Below are positions 25,086 to 34,095 of a stretch of DNA of 64,000 nucleotides, piece after piece. How positions within the stretch are numbered: position 1 is the first letter of the stretch; the number at the start of each line of letters is the position of its first letter. Origin of the DNA: JBKHAJ01 sp964641125 (lineage in GTDB: Bacteria > Spirochaetota > Spirochaetia > SPDA01 > CAZSGZ01); NCBI GenBank assembly GCA_964641125.1, contig CAZXMO010000001.1:1-64000 (forward strand), written 5' to 3'. The translations under genes and the position numbers were made by a program. The notes below the pieces were generated by a model. It saw only the letters and a program-made list of their open reading frames with translations. It did no database searches and had not been told where the DNA came from.

Positions 25086-28000
25086 TTAGAAATGGCTCCC
25101 CTGTCGATTGATGAGCTCCTCGTCCCGTTCGGTCAGCGGGACCTGCTTGCCCCGCGAATCGTAAATCGATATATCGAGGGCGAGGCCCCTCAGCTCCTGG
25201 ACGAGGACGTTGAACGATTCGGGGACGCCCGCCGAGGAGTACGGCTCTCCCTTGACTATGCTCTCGTAGACCTTTGCGCGTCCCGCCATGTCGTCGGACT
25301 TGATTGTCAGGAGCTCCTGCAGGGTGTTGGCCGCGCCATACGCCTCCAGGGCCCAGACCTCCATCTCTCCGAGCCTCTGACCGCCGAACTGGGCCTTTCC
25401 GCCCAAGGGCTGCTGAGTAACCAGCGAGTAGGGACCGGTGGACCGGGCGTGCATCTTGTCGGAGACGAGATGATGGAGCTTCAGCATATAGATAATCCCC
25501 ACGAAAACGTCGTTCTCGAACCGCTCGCCTGTCCTCCCGTCGTAGAGAGGGGTCTTACTGTTGATCGGCAGTCCCGCCTCTTTGAGCTTGTTTTCGATCA
25601 TCTCGTTGGTGGCGGACTGAAAAACCGGCGTGGAATACCACTCGTCGAGGACCTCTCCGGCCCATCCGAGTTCGGTTTCCAGGATCTGCCCCAGATTCAT
25701 TCGGCTCGGCACTCCCAAGGGGTTCAAGCACAGGTCCAGGGGCGTACCGTTGTCCATGAAGGGCATATCCTCTTCCGGAAGGACCAGGGCGATAACACCC
25801 TTATTGCCGTGGCGCCCGGCCATCTTATCCCCTTCCTGGAGCTTCCGCTTGGTGGCGATAAGGACCTTGACCACTTCGTCTACCCCGGGGCTCAAATCGT
25901 CTCCCTCCGAACGCTTCAGACGCTGTACGTCGATAACCGTTCCCTCTACCCCGTGGGGTACCTTCAAGGAGGTGTCCCGGACCTCCTTAGCCTTCTCTCC
26001 GAAGATAGAGTTCAAGAGCTTGAACTCGGGAGTGGTCTCGGTTTCCGATTTCGGGGTGACCTTTCCGACTAAGATGTAGCCGGACTTCACCTTGGCGCCG
26101 ATCCGGATGATTCCCTCCTCGTCGAGCTGCTCCAAGGATCCCTCGCCGGTGTTGGGGATATCCCGTGTCAGCTTTTCGGGGCCGAGCTTTGTTTCTCGGA
26201 CCTCGGTGGTAAACTCTTTTATATGGATCGAGGTAAAGATATCCTCTTTGACGATCTTTTCCGAAATAAGGATGGCATCCTCGTAGTTGTACCCGTTCCA
26301 AGGCACGAAGCCGACTAAGACGTTCCGGCCTAAGGCGAGCTCTCCGTCGTAGGTGGCCGGTCCGTCCGCGAGGACGTCGCCGGCTTTTATCTTTTGCCCG
26401 AGGCTTACCACCGGTTTCTGATTGAAGCAGGTGTCCTGGTTGGTCCGCTGGTACTTGATCAGATCGTAGACGTCTACATCTTTCTTGGACCCGCCGTCGG
26501 GACGGATATAGATATTGGTCGATGTCACGTGCTCGACCACCCCTCCTCGCCGTGCCTTGACCAGGACCCCGGAATCGTAGGCGGTCTTCCCTTCCATACC
26601 GGTCCCCACCCGCGGAGGCTCCGGAAAGACCAAGGGCACCGCCTGCCGCTGCATATTCGATCCCATGAGCGCCCGGTTGGCGTCGTCGTGCTCGAGAAAG
26701 GGAATCAGAGATGTGCTCACCGAGATGACCTGCTTGGGACTCACGTCCATGTAGGTAATGCTGTCGGGGTCCTTGGTGATGTAGTCGCCCCCCTTTCTGA
26801 CCGAAATCAGGTTGGAGGTGAACTTGCCGCTCTTGTCGATGGGGGCGTTAGCCTGAGCTATGAAGTGCCGCTCCTCGTCCATAGCGGAGAGGTACTCGAT
26901 GTCCCCGGTGGCCTTTCCCTTGGCGACCTTCCGGTAGGGGGTCTCCAAGAACCCGTACTCGTTGACCCGGGTGTAGTTGGCGAGACTCACGATGAGCCCG
27001 ATATTCGGCCCTTCCGGGGTCTCGATGGGGCACATTCGGCCGTAGTGGGTGTAGTGTACGTCCCGGACCTCGAATCCGGCCCGGTCCCGGGAGAGTCCGC
27101 CGGGGCCCAAGGCGTTCAAGCGTCTCTTGTGGGTGAGCTCGGCTAAGGGATTGACCTGGTCCATGAACTGGGAGAGCTGACTCGAACCGAAGAACTCCTT
27201 GATGGCCGCCACGACCGGCTTTATGGAAACCAGATCCTGGGGCTTGATGGTGTCGGTCTCTTTCAGAGACATCCGTTCCTTGGCGATCCGTTCCATCCGG
27301 GCGAAGGCCGTCTTGAGCTGATTAGCCAAGAGCTCTCCCACCGAGCGGATCCGCCGGTTACCCAAGTGGTCGATATCGTCGATGGCGGCCTCGTTGATAT
27401 ACACCTTGATGAGATAGAGCATGGTGTTGACGATATCGTCCCGGGTCAGGACCTGCTCCTCCACCGGGGGTTGGTAGTCGAACTTCTTGTTGAGCTTGTA
27501 CCGCCCGACCCGGCCCATATCGTAGCGCCGGGAGGAGAAGAACATGGAGTTCAAGTCTTTCTCCGCGGTCTCGAGGGTGATGGGTTCGCCGGGCATGAGG
27601 ACCGAGTAGAGAGCGACAAAGGCGTCCTCCTTGGTAGGCTCGTCGATTTCGGGATCATCGGAGGTAAATTTGGCCTCTTCCCGCTCGAAGCAGTTGAGTA
27701 TTATTTCGGAATGAAGCGATTCCGGATGCTCGAAGTCGATAATCTCGACCTTATCGATCCCAGAATGGATAAGCTCGTCCACGTCGTGGAGATGAATTTT
27801 CTCACCGGCCCGGTAGAGCTTCTTTTCTTCACCTGCTTCGGTCTTTCCGTACACCGAACGGGCGAATACCTTGCCGACGAGGCTTTCCTTCTCCTCCCGT
27901 CCCTCGGCAACCTCGATGTCGGTAATCTTGTAGAAGAGATCGATGATCTTTTCCCGGGTGTCGTACCCGAGGCATCGGAGGAACAGGGTGCCCAAGACAC

Positions 28001-28586
28001 GCTTCTTTCTGTCTATCTTGGTGTAGATAAGCTCTTTCTTCTGGTCGATTTCGAACTCGAGCCATGAACCCCGGTAAGGGATGATCCGGGAGCTGTAGAC
28101 CCCCTTATCGTGAGAAAAGATAACCCCCGGCGAGCGGTGAATCTGACTGACTACCACACGCTCGGCTCCGTTGATGATAAAAGTCCCTCTCTCGGTCATA
28201 AGGGGGATATCCCCCATATAGATATCTTTCTGTCGGATCTCTCCCGTTTCCTGGAAGATGAGGTTGATTCTCGCCTTAATGGGGACGGCGTAGGTAAGCC
28301 CTTTCTGCTTGCATTCCGTCTCGGTCAATTTAATATTTCCCACATCCAGGGTGTAGAAATCGTACTCCAACAGCATATCGCCGTTCGGACTTTCGATGGG
28401 AAAAACCGATTGAAAAACGTCTTCCAATCCCTGCCGCATGAGCCCCTCCCCCTCGGAGAGACGGTTTCGCTGCAGGAACCGCTCGTACGAAGAGAGCTGA
28501 ATATCTATGAGGTCAGGCAGTTCCATCACCTCGGGATATTCGACCCCCACGTACGTCCTTTTTATTGGCTTTTTACCATCAAGCAT
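25086..28586 (-). CDS. rpoB: RNA polymerase beta subunit
   Basis: 1,166 residues starting MLDGKKPIKRTYVGVEYPEV. The rifampicin-pocket region (SSQLSQFMDQVNPLAELTHKR, partly quoted: LSQFMDQVNPLAELTHKRR) is present with an Asn where many bacteria have Asn/Thr before PLAE. The C-terminal GKAQFGGQRLGEMEVWALEA motif is normal. The start at 28586 has GGGGGTT upstream and is preferred over an in-frame start 30 bases earlier. A hairpin lies in the leader. Confidence 0.98.
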   Translation of the reverse strand: MLDGKKPIKRTYVGVEYPEVMELPDLIDIQLSSYERFLQRNRLSEGEGLMRQGLEDVFQSVFPIESPNGDMLLEYDFYTLDVGNIKLTETECKQKGLTYAVPIKARINLIFQETGEIRQKDIYMGDIPLMTERGTFIINGAERVVVSQIHRSPGVIFSHDKGVYSSRIIPYRGSWLEFEIDQKKELIYTKIDRKKRVLGTLFLRCLGYDTREKIIDLFYKITDIEVAEGREEKESLVGKVFARSVYGKTEAGEEKKLYRAGEKIHLHDVDELIHSGIDKVEIIDFEHPESLHSEIILNCFEREEAKFTSDDPEIDEPTKEDAFVALYSVLMPGEPITLETAEKDLNSMFFSSRRYDMGRVGRYKLNKKFDYQPPVEEQVLTRDDIVNTMLYLIKVYINEAAIDDIDHLGNRRIRSVGELLANQLKTAFARMERIAKERMSLKETDTIKPQDLVSIKPVVAAIKEFFGSSQLSQFMDQVNPLAELTHKRRLNALGPGGLSRDRAGFEVRDVHYTHYGRMCPIETPEGPNIGLIVSLANYTRVNEYGFLETPYRKVAKGKATGDIEYLSAMDEERHFIAQANAPIDKSGKFTSNLISVRKGGDYITKDPDSITYMDVSPKQVISVSTSLIPFLEHDDANRALMGSNMQRQAVPLVFPEPPRVGTGMEGKTAYDSGVLVKARRGGVVEHVTSTNIYIRPDGGSKKDVDVYDLIKYQRTNQDTCFNQKPVVSLGQKIKAGDVLADGPATYDGELALGRNVLVGFVPWNGYNYEDAILISEKIVKEDIFTSIHIKEFTTEVRETKLGPEKLTRDIPNTGEGSLEQLDEEGIIRIGAKVKSGYILVGKVTPKSETETTPEFKLLNSIFGEKAKEVRDTSLKVPHGVEGTVIDVQRLKRSEGDDLSPGVDEVVKVLIATKRKLQEGDKMAGRHGNKGVIALVLPEEDMPFMDNGTPLDLCLNPLGVPSRMNLGQILETELGWAGEVLDEWYSTPVFQSATNEMIENKLKEAGLPINSKTPLYDGRTGERFENDVFVGIIYMLKLHHLVSDKMHARSTGPYSLVTQQPLGGKAQFGGQRLGEMEVWALEAYGAANTLQELLTIKSDDMAGRAKVYESIVKGEPYSSAGVPESFNVLVQELRGLALDISIYDSRGKQVPLTERDEELINRQGSHF

Positions 28587-28612
28587 TATATAACCCCCAA
28601 TACGAATATAAA

Positions 28613-28639
28613 CCACCGGATAGGTACCCTAACCGGTGG
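28613..28639 (-). promoter_or_regulatory. Attenuator-like hairpin between rplL and rpoB
   Basis: Minus-strand CCACCGG and CCGGTGG pair, extended by TAGG/CCTA with a 3-base loop, followed by TTTATATT. The position matches the partial terminator known between rplL and rpoB in E. coli, which lowers polymerase-subunit synthesis relative to L7/L12. Confidence 0.65.
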
Positions 28640-28681
28640 CTTGCGAGAATTCTGAATCGTTCTGTGCTTAGCCGCGCAGTG

Positions 28682-29071
28682 CTATTTAACTTCAACTGTT
28701 GCGCCAGCCGCCTCCAGTTTCTCTTTCATTTGTTCGGCTTCTTCCTTGGTAACGCCCTCCTTGAGGGCCTTTCCGCCGGCTTCGACCAGCTCTTTCGCCT
28801 CTTTCAGGCCGAGTCCGGTAATTGCCCGGACCTCTTTGATGACCGGAATCTTCTTTCCGTCGGCGAACCCGGAGAGGATTACGTCGAATTCGGTCTGCTC
28901 TTCCTCAGCCGCGCCGCCTTCGGCGGCCCCGCCGGGTGCCGCTGCCGCCACCGCAACGGGTGCCGCGGCGGTTACGCCGAACTTCTCTTCCATTGCCTTG
29001 ACCAGCTCCGATACCTCGAGAACCGTCATATTCGCGATTGCGTCTAAAATTTCTTCCGTTGAAAGTGCCAT
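28682..29071 (-). CDS. rplL: 50S ribosomal protein L7/L12
   Basis: 129 residues starting MALSTEEILDAIANMTVLEV. Stalk protein that recruits translation GTPases. N-terminal dimerisation domain (1-32), Ala/Gly hinge (~38-60), and C-terminal domain with KIPVIKEVRAITGLGLKEAK and the GGxxLKEGVTKEEAE region. The start at 29071 has GAGGAGAAG upstream; the longer in-frame extension is rejected. Confidence 0.98.
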   Translation of the reverse strand: MALSTEEILDAIANMTVLEVSELVKAMEEKFGVTAAAPVAVAAAAPGGAAEGGAAEEEQTEFDVILSGFADGKKIPVIKEVRAITGLGLKEAKELVEAGGKALKEGVTKEEAEQMKEKLEAAGATVEVK

Positions 29072-29125
29072 ATTATCTTCTCCTCGTGTCGTTTCCCCCC
29101 GATCCTGCAACAACGTTAAACAGAT

Positions 29126-29184
29126 ACGACCGGGTGGGTCGTGTAAGCGGCTTTAGCATGGTACTCGGACGAAGACTAAAGCCG
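29126..29184 (-). promoter_or_regulatory. Hairpins in the rplJ-rplL intergenic region
   Basis: Two stems in the 145-bp gap: CGGCTTTAG/CTAAAGCCG (29148-29184, 19-base loop) and ACGACC/GGTCGT (29126-29142, 5-base loop). A third, AGCTGATC/GATCAGCT (29202-29222), spans the rplJ stop. None has a T-run. They may set the high L12:L10 ratio through mRNA stability or processing. Confidence 0.5.
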
Positions 29185-29216
29185 TCTTTGGTTTCTTTAT
29201 TAGCTGATCCTGCTGA

Positions 29217-29750
29217 TCAGCTCGCCGCCTTCTGATCAGCTACCGCCTGCAGGGTGCGCACCAGCTTCTCGGGTACACCGTTTAAGGCGAATGCGAGGTG
29301 CTGGACCGGGGCGTTCATGGTTCCCATGAGCTTGGCGATAAGCTCGTCCTTGGTCGGAAGCTTCGAGAACTCTTCGACCTGTCCGGAGTCGAACACCTGA
29401 TCGTCTATAAGGGCGCCCTTGATAGCGACGGGGGCCTCTTTACCGAAGTCCAAGAGGAGTTTCGCGACCGGACCGGTCTCGTCGCGGCTCAACGCCACGG
29501 CGGTGGGCCCGGTCAAAAGCTCGGCGAGGCCCTCGGCCTTCTCGAGCTGACTCAAGGCGATCTTGGCAAACCGGTTCTTCACCACCTTGTACTCGGCCTG
29601 CTTTTCCCGGAGTTTGTTCCTCAGATCGGTTATCTGCTCCACGGTCAATCCGCGGTAGTTGGTAAATATATAGTCGTTGGCCCCTTCGAACATTTCCTTG
29701 AGCGTCGTGACCGCGTCAAGCTTGTACTGCTGTATCTTTTTTTCAGCCAT
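29217..29750 (-). CDS. rplJ: 50S ribosomal protein L10
   Basis: 177 residues. Anchors the L12 dimers to the stalk base. Starts MAEKKIQQYKLDAVTTLKEM; typical YIFTNYRGLTVEQITDLRNKLR and VKNRFAKIAL segments, with the L12-binding helix at the C-terminus. Between rplA and rplL. Confidence 0.97.
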   Translation of the reverse strand: MAEKKIQQYKLDAVTTLKEMFEGANDYIFTNYRGLTVEQITDLRNKLREKQAEYKVVKNRFAKIALSQLEKAEGLAELLTGPTAVALSRDETGPVAKLLLDFGKEAPVAIKGALIDDQVFDSGQVEEFSKLPTKDELIAKLMGTMNAPVQHLAFALNGVPEKLVRTLQAVADQKAAS

Positions 29751-29759
29751 ATTCCGCTC

Positions 29760-30440
29760 CTACACCATTTCCTTGGTATTGATCTTGACCCCGGGCCCCA
29801 TAGTGGAGCTGACGGTCACAGTCTCGACGAACTCCCCCTTTGTATCGGCGGGGCGTTTCTTTTCGATCTCCGTGATGACCAGCTTGATATTCTCCAGCAC
29901 CTGGGACGGCTCCATGGAAACTTTTCCCACCGCCAGATGGACGATTCCCGTCTTGTCCGACCGGTACTCGATCCTCCCCTGCTTGAGCTCCCCCAACGCC
30001 TCTTTGATGTCGAAAGTAACCGTTTGGGTCTTCGGGTTGGGCATGAGTCCCCGGCGCCCCAAGACAGGTCCGAGCTTTCCCACGTCCTTCATCATGTCGG
30101 GAGTAGCCACCGCTACGTCGAAGTCGAGCCACCCTTCCTTGATCTTTTCGATGAGATCGTCGTCACCGACGTACGCGGCTCCGGCTTCCCGGGCCTCGTC
30201 CGCCTTTTCACCCTTGGCGAAGACCAGGACCTTCTTTTCACTGGTAAATTGGTGGGGCAGAACGACGGTATCCCGGACGTTCTGACTCTTCTTCAGATTG
30301 AGCCTCACCGCAAGTTCCACCGTTTCGTCGAACTTGGCGTAGCTCAAGTCCTTGACCAGCGTTACCGCCTCGCTCTGGGGATAGGCCTGCTGCTTGTTGT
30401 ACTTGTCTAAGGCTTCTCGGTACTTCTTTCCGTGCTTCAT
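29760..30440 (-). CDS. rplA: 50S ribosomal protein L1
   Basis: 226 residues. Mobile L1-stalk protein that guides E-site tRNA and often represses its own operon. Contains GRRGLMPNPKTQTVT and the PADTKGEFVETVTVSSTMGPG-like end. Starts 4 bases inside the rplK stop (ATGA-type overlap), so it is coupled to L11. Confidence 0.98.
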   Translation of the reverse strand: MKHGKKYREALDKYNKQQAYPQSEAVTLVKDLSYAKFDETVELAVRLNLKKSQNVRDTVVLPHQFTSEKKVLVFAKGEKADEAREAGAAYVGDDDLIEKIKEGWLDFDVAVATPDMMKDVGKLGPVLGRRGLMPNPKTQTVTFDIKEALGELKQGRIEYRSDKTGIVHLAVGKVSMEPSQVLENIKLVITEIEKKRPADTKGEFVETVTVSSTMGPGVKINTKEMV

Positions 30441-30874
30441 GTCCGGCCCTCCACTTCGATGCCCATACTTCGAGCCGTACCGGCGATGATCTTCATTGCC
30501 GCCTCGATATCGTTGGCATTCAAGTCGGGCATCTTCATCTCCGCCACTTCCTTGAGCTTGTCTCTGCTGATCCTGCCCACCTTGGTCTTGTTAGGCTCGG
30601 GTGACCCCTTCTCCAGCTTGATGGCCCGCTTGATGAGGACCGCCGCCGGGGGAGTCTTGGTGATGAAGGAAAAACTCTTGTCGGCGTACACGGTAATGAC
30701 TACCGGCACGAGGATACCCGGCTCCATGTTCTTGGTCCGGTCGTTGAATTGCTGCACGAACTGCGGCGCGCTTACGCCGTGGGGGCCTAAAGCCGGCCCG
30801 ACCGGAGGCGCGGGGGTAGCTTTCCCCGCGGGCACCTGCAACTTGATGACCGTAGCCACCTTTTTCTTTGCCAT
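30437..30874 (-). CDS. rplK: 50S ribosomal protein L11
   Basis: 145 residues. GTPase-centre protein. It has the N-terminal KLQVPAGKATPAPPVGPALG motif with the conserved prolines (thiostrepton site) and the C-terminal domain with GTARSMGIEVEG. It is preceded by an AAGGAG site and a 120-bp leader with a hairpin. Confidence 0.98.
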   Translation of the reverse strand: MAKKKVATVIKLQVPAGKATPAPPVGPALGPHGVSAPQFVQQFNDRTKNMEPGILVPVVITVYADKSFSFITKTPPAAVLIKRAIKLEKGSPEPNKTKVGRISRDKLKEVAEMKMPDLNANDIEAAMKIIAGTARSMGIEVEGRT

Positions 30875-30994
30875 ATGTATCTCCTTTGTGGTAATAACGC
30901 CTCGTTCGCCGACCGTTACGCTGCGGCGGGCCCCGAAGCTCCCATCAATCTCCCCTCCGCCCTTCGGGCGAGGGGATGCCGTTTCCTATAGTAA
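30875..30994 (-). promoter_or_regulatory. rplK leader with GC-rich hairpin (possible L1 autoregulation site)
   Basis: 120 bases between nusG and rplK. CCCCTC...GAGGGG with an inner GCCC/GGGC helix (30953-30976) forms a strong hairpin without a T-run, followed on the minus strand by GATGGGAGCTTCGGGG. In E. coli, L1 represses rplKA by binding the leader at this location. The assignment rests on position and structure only. Confidence 0.4.
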
Positions 30995-31549
30995 CTATAT
31001 CTTCTCTACCTGGGCAAAATCGACCTCCACCGGAGTGGAACGGCCGAAGATTCCCACCATAACCTTGAGCTTACCCTTCTCGAAATTGACCTCTTCCACG
31101 GTACCGGTAAAAGTATTGAAGGGACCTTCGATGATTCTGACGGTCTCCCCCGTATCGAAGGACTGCTTGGGCCTGTAGAACTTGTCCGCCCGAATTTCCC
31201 CCGATTTCTGCAGAATAGCCTTGGCCTCCTCGGCCGAAATCGGCTGGGGCTTGTTTCCGCTCATGGACCCGACGAAGCCGGTGACACCCTGGATCTTCTT
31301 TATGTGGCCACAGATCGACTTCCATCCCCGATCGGGAAGGTCCATCTCCACGAGGATGTAACCGGGAAGGAACTTCTTGTTCAGTACCTTTTTCTTGCCG
31401 TCCTTGACCTCGACAACCTCCTCGGAGGGTACTTTCACGTCGCTCACCGCGCCTTCGAGAGTACCCGTCTCCATGAGTTTGCGAATGTATTTTTCCACCT
31501 TGTTCTCATACCCGGAGTATGTGTGAACAACGTACCACCCTTTAGCCAT
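30995..31549 (-). CDS. nusG: Transcription elongation/antitermination factor NusG
   Basis: 184 residues starting MAKGWYVVHTYSGYENKVEK. NGN domain (~1-115) that clamps RNA polymerase, with the PGYILVEMDL segment, then a C-terminal KOW domain (~130-180; ETVRIIEGPFNTFTGTVEEV) that contacts S10 or Rho. The ATG at 31549 is preferred; a frame extending 48 codons upstream would run through secE. Confidence 0.98.
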   Translation of the reverse strand: MAKGWYVVHTYSGYENKVEKYIRKLMETGTLEGAVSDVKVPSEEVVEVKDGKKKVLNKKFLPGYILVEMDLPDRGWKSICGHIKKIQGVTGFVGSMSGNKPQPISAEEAKAILQKSGEIRADKFYRPKQSFDTGETVRIIEGPFNTFTGTVEEVNFEKGKLKVMVGIFGRSTPVEVDFAQVEKI

Positions 31550-31569
31550 GCAAATACCTTTGTATGAAG

Positions 31570-31749
31570 TTAGAAAACAAGATCTACGCCGAGAAGTAAG
31601 AGAAAGTCTACCAGCCCGAGAACGGCCGCGAAGACCGCGACGGATATGATGACCACCTTTGTCGATGAGGCCACCTCCTCCCGGCTGGGCCAAACAACCT
31701 TCTTCAGTTCAGCATAACTGTCCTTGAAGAATTGAATTATTTTTCTCAT
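31570..31749 (-). CDS. secE: Preprotein translocase subunit SecE
   Basis: 59 residues: MRKIIQFFKDSYAELKKVVW, then PSREEVASSTKVVI and a single membrane helix. The amphipathic helix with the (K/E)LKKVxWPSR(E/K)E signature clamps SecY. It is the short one-helix form of SecE. Between tRNA-Trp and nusG, as in most bacteria. Confidence 0.97.
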   Translation of the reverse strand: MRKIIQFFKDSYAELKKVVWPSREEVASSTKVVIISVAVFAAVLGLVDFLLLLGVDLVF

Positions 31750-31773
31750 AATTTTCTCCTGCAGATACGGGAA

Positions 31774-31847
31774 CAGGCCAGGTAGGATTCGAACCTACAA
31801 CATCCGGTTTTGGAGACCGGCGCTCTAGCCGTTGGAGCTACTGGCCT
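31774..31847 (-). tRNA. trnW: tRNA-Trp (anticodon CCA)
   Basis: 74 nt. Acceptor stem AGGCCAG/CTGGCCT, D-stem GCTC/GAGC, anticodon stem CCGGT/ACCGG with CCA in the loop, T-arm with GTTCGAATC, discriminator G. The 3' CCA is not encoded. Between rpmG and secE. Confidence 0.97.
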
Positions 31848-31863
31848 AGGGAGTAAACACATC

Positions 31864-32040
31864 CTATTTAGCTTTCGCTTCCTTATGAAGCGTGTGTTTC
31901 TTATCGTAGGGGCAATACTTGTTGAGCTCGAGCTTCCCCTGCATGTTGCGCCGGTTCTTCGTGGTGGTATAGTTCTTTCTCTTGCACTCGCCGCACTGCA
32001 GTGCTATAATTTCTACGGAACCTTTTTTTGCCTTTGCCAT
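31864..32040 (-). CDS. rpmG: 50S ribosomal protein L33, zinc-type
   Basis: 58 residues, MAKAKKGSVEIIALQCGECK then KNYTTTKNRRNMQGKLELNK and YCPYDKKHTLHKEAKAK. One clear Cys pair (CGEC) and a CPYDKKH end in place of the usual second CxxC, so zinc binding may be partial. The gene lies between the two tRNAs. Confidence 0.95.
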   Translation of the reverse strand: MAKAKKGSVEIIALQCGECKRKNYTTTKNRRNMQGKLELNKYCPYDKKHTLHKEAKAK

Positions 32041-32113
32041 TTAGCGACATCTCCTCTCGAAACCTTTAAGAGGCCAATTATAGAGAATTGCCTCCGTCGT
32101 GTCAATGCGATAG

Positions 32114-32186
32114 AGCCCTCGATCGGACTTGAACCGATGACCCCCTCCTTACCATGGAGGTGCTCTGCCGACTGAGCTACAAGGGC
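32114..32186 (-). tRNA. trnT: tRNA-Thr (anticodon GGT)
   Basis: 73 nt. Acceptor stem GCCCTTG/CGAGGGC (one G-T pair), D-stem GCTC/GAGC, anticodon stem CCTCC/GGAGG with loop ATGGTAA, T-arm GGTTCAAGTCC. Discriminator base U73, and CCA not encoded. First gene of the cluster, just after the promoter at 32208-32236. Confidence 0.96.
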
Positions 32187-32207
32187 TTATAGTGTAGCGG
32201 TCCAGAG

Positions 32208-32236
32208 AAATTACCAAAGAACCTTTTTTTTGTCAA
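32208..32236 (-). promoter_or_regulatory. Strong promoter of the tRNA-Thr/rpmG/secE/nusG/rpl/rpo cluster
   Basis: Minus-strand TTGACA (32231-32236), 17-bp spacer that begins with seven A residues, TAATTT (32208-32213). The start is predicted ~15 bases before tRNA-Thr. It is the likely head promoter of the 28-kb run. Confidence 0.85.
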
Positions 32237-32300
32237 CCGAATATGACCGATTTCTCACACCACGTTGAATAAAATCTTACATTTTTGTAGTATATGCTCA

Positions 32301-33866
<1,566 letters not shown>

Positions 33867-34042
33867 GAATCATAGATTTGGCCTACATTTATGTAGGCAT
33901 ATGGCGCCCATTATTCCGCCCCGGAAAGATACGCGGCTTCCTCAGGTCTAAGTCCTCACCGCGTACGCAGGAGACCTAATTAACCCTCCGGTAAAGAATA
34001 ATTCCAACTCTCCGGTCGGTCGATCTTTTCAGGCCGCCTTTT
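33867..34042 (+). promoter_or_regulatory. amt upstream region with a perfect 18-bp palindrome (candidate activator-binding site)
   Basis: GCCTACAT-TT-ATGTAGGC at 33881-33898 is a perfect inverted repeat about 150 bp upstream of the -24/-12 promoter at 34043, a normal enhancer distance for a NifA/NtrC-class activator. It does not fit the classic TGT-N10-ACA NifA box. It lies just after the activator's stop codon but has no T-run, so it is unlikely to be a terminator. A looser AGGTCT/AGACCT pair lies at about 33944-33976. Confidence 0.55.
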
Positions 34043-34058
34043 TGGCACACTCCCTGCA
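34043..34058 (+). promoter_or_regulatory. Sigma-54 (-24/-12) promoter of amt
   Basis: TGGCAC-ACTCC-CTGCA: the invariant GG and GC are separated by exactly 10 bases. The predicted start is ~26 bases before the amt ATG. It agrees with the adjacent GAF-AAA-Fis activator. Confidence 0.85.
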
Positions 34059-34095
34059 ATGTCTGGAAAAACACCAAACAAGGAGTGAACACCTT

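Noticed and set aside
22010..28655. Several 150-330-codon plus-strand frames antisense to rpoC and rpoB
   Set aside because: They are shadows of strongly biased GC-rich codons; none has a start signal or domain, and rpoB/rpoC are intact beneath them.
33881..33898. Terminator of the NifA-like gene
   Set aside because: The palindrome is perfect but short and has no T-run on either strand; its distance from the sigma-54 promoter suits an activator site better.
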